A stretch of 34,160 bases of DNA from Terriglobales bacterium (GTDB taxonomy: Bacteria > Acidobacteriota > Terriglobia > Terriglobales > Acidobacteriaceae). The translations under genes were made by a program, and so were the position numbers. The notes beneath the pieces are model-generated. The model searched no databases and was not told where the DNA came from. It saw nothing but the letters and a program-made list of their open reading frames with translations. Of the stretch, positions 33,205 through 34,160 are shown one piece after another; the stretch's first letter is position 1; each line of letters starts with the position of its first letter. Where the stretch lies: positions 1 to 34,160 of the forward strand of contig JAATGG010000012.1 in the NCBI GenBank assembly GCA_015654835.1, written 5' to 3'.

Positions 33205-34160
33205 TTATCCGATTGGGTTGAGAGCGTCGATCCATCCGCCTAGCAACGCAGGGAAGCAGCCCATCGCCACGACCGTTGCAGCGATGAGAACCAACACAAC
33301 CAGCGTCAAGGGATGTGCCTTGATCGGGCTCTCGTCGACGGCAGGCATTACATAGGCCCGCTTTAGCACCTGCAGATAGTAGTAGAGCGAAACGGCGCTC
33401 GCTGCTACTGCCAGGGCGACCAATCCAAATGCTACCGGGCCGGCTGATACTCTGAGCACCGCGGCAAACAGATTGAACTTGGCCCAGAACCCGACCAGCG
33501 GAGGAATTCCGGCCAGCGAAAGAAACAGCACAAGCAGCACCGCAGCGAGCATCGGGTTACGTCGATGCAAGCCCAGAAACGCATCGAGACGGTCGCTGCC
33601 CGTTGCCTGCTCTACGACAGCCACCACGCCAAAAGCGCCGACTGTTGTAAGGCCATAGGTAAGGATGTAATAGAGAATGGCGTTGCCGCTGATGGGCGAA
33701 TCCGAGAAGAACGCCAGCGCCGCCAGCATATAACCTGCATGAGCAATCGCCGAGTAAGCCAGCAGCCTGCGCACGCTGATCTGCGCCAGCGCCGCCAGAT
33801 TGCCCACCACGATAGAAGCCACGGAGAGCAACGTTAGAACGAGGGACCACGGCGGCTGAAAACCCAGATACCGAGGAATCTGGCGAGCAGAAACCACGAT
33901 GAAGGTTTGCATCACATTGGCGCCGCCGGAGACATGCATGATGGCTGTGCTAATGGTGATAAGCAACGCGAAGCTAGCGACCTTCGATACTGAAGCAATA
34001 AATGCCGCGGCAGGCGCGGGCGCGCCTTCATACGTATCCGGCGCCCAAAGATGAAAGGGTACCGCCGCGACTTTGAAGCCAAGCCCGGCCGCAATCATGA
34101 CGATGGCCACGTAAAGCAGGGGCGCTGCATTGATGCCGCTTGCACCAAAATATACCGCGC
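33205..34160 (-). CDS. nuoN: NADH-quinone oxidoreductase subunit N, C-terminal part (runs off window end)
   Basis: The last 317 residues of NuoN, an antiporter-like membrane subunit of respiratory complex I; the start lies beyond the window. The diagnostic stretch GLGFKVAAVPFHLWAPDTYEGAPAPAAAFIASVSK is present, including the lysines of the proton channel (FK and the SK of helix TM8). ISVRRLLAYSAIAHAGYML, GIPPLVGFWAKFNLF and the C-terminal helices follow. The reading frame remains open to the last base, encoding SGINAAPLLYV upstream of a GTG at 34110, so that GTG is internal, not the start. NuoN is usually the last gene of the nuo operon, which fits with nothing following it on this strand. 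Confidence 0.95.
   Translation of the reverse strand, partial: AVYFGASGINAAPLLYVAIVMIAAGLGFKVAAVPFHLWAPDTYEGAPAPAAAFIASVSKVASFALLITISTAIMHVSGGANVMQTFIVVSARQIPRYLGFQPPWSLVLTLLSVASIVVGNLAALAQISVRRLLAYSAIAHAGYMLAALAFFSDSPISGNAILYYILTYGLTTVGAFGVVAVVEQATGSDRLDAFLGLHRRNPMLAAVLLVLFLSLAGIPPLVGFWAKFNLFAAVLRVSAGPVAFGLVALAVAASAVSLYYYLQVLKRAYVMPAVDESPIKAHPLTLVVLVLIAATVVAMGCFPALLGGWIDALNPIG

Noticed and set aside
34108..34110. GTG as the start of nuoN
   Set aside because: The frame remains open upstream to the window end and encodes family-like sequence, so the gene is truncated by the window, not started here.

Overview
The window looks like chromosomal DNA of a Gram-negative, hopanoid-making bacterium, most likely an Acidobacteriota of the Terriglobia/Acidobacteriaceae type. 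This is inferred from three things: a very large outer-membrane TonB-dependent receptor with an N-terminal carboxypeptidase-regulatory-like domain, a complete tol-pal cluster whose Pal carries an extra Ig-like region, and a hopanoid cluster of the squalene-hopene cyclase/HpnH/HpnA/HpnG type. Most of the window is GC-rich. I cannot name a genus. There is no phage, IS element or CRISPR array.

Layout. (1) Positions 1-6957, minus strand: an isoprenoid/hopanoid block read right to left as ispH, shc, hpnH, an unrecognised 142-residue gene, hpnA, hpnG and a zinc alcohol dehydrogenase cut by the window edge. Several junctions are ATGA-type overlaps. (2) 7095-10109: a DUF4230 membrane-anchored protein, a small secreted Gly/Tyr/His-rich protein, an XRE/S24 repressor whose start site lies in a 13-bp hairpin/palindrome, and a single-domain response regulator. 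(3) 10118-11812, minus: recN. (4) 12028-17557, plus: tolQ-tolR-tolA/tonB-like-tolB-pal-cpoB, the envelope-constriction machine, with a 315-bp hairpin-rich gap before pal and a terminator-like hairpin before cpoB. (5) 17614-20382: a Gfo/Idh/MocA oxidoreductase diverging from a glutathione-independent formaldehyde-dehydrogenase-like gene; the DNA between them can fold as a closed multi-hairpin RNA. (6) 20469-24903, minus: korB and korA (2-oxoacid:ferredoxin oxidoreductase) and a MATE exporter. (7) 25073-28566: a PHP-like hydrolase and a Tat-exported family 2 glycoside hydrolase. (8) 28769-34160: tRNA-Ser(GGA), a 1277-residue TonB-dependent receptor with visibly lower GC than its neighbours, and the C-terminal part of nuoN.

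How the genes fit together. IspH makes the isoprenoid precursors. Shc cyclises squalene, HpnH adds the adenosyl group and HpnG removes adenine, so the first block leads from IPP/DMAPP to C35 hopanoids. The squalene-forming genes are not in the window. Tol-Pal and the TonB-dependent receptor are both outer-membrane functions driven by proton-motive-force ExbB/ExbD-type motors. The strongest candidates for something undescribed are the structured leader before fdhA (18927-19133), the start-codon hairpin of the XRE/S24 gene (9327-9358), and the small gene embedded in the hopanoid operon (2158-2586).
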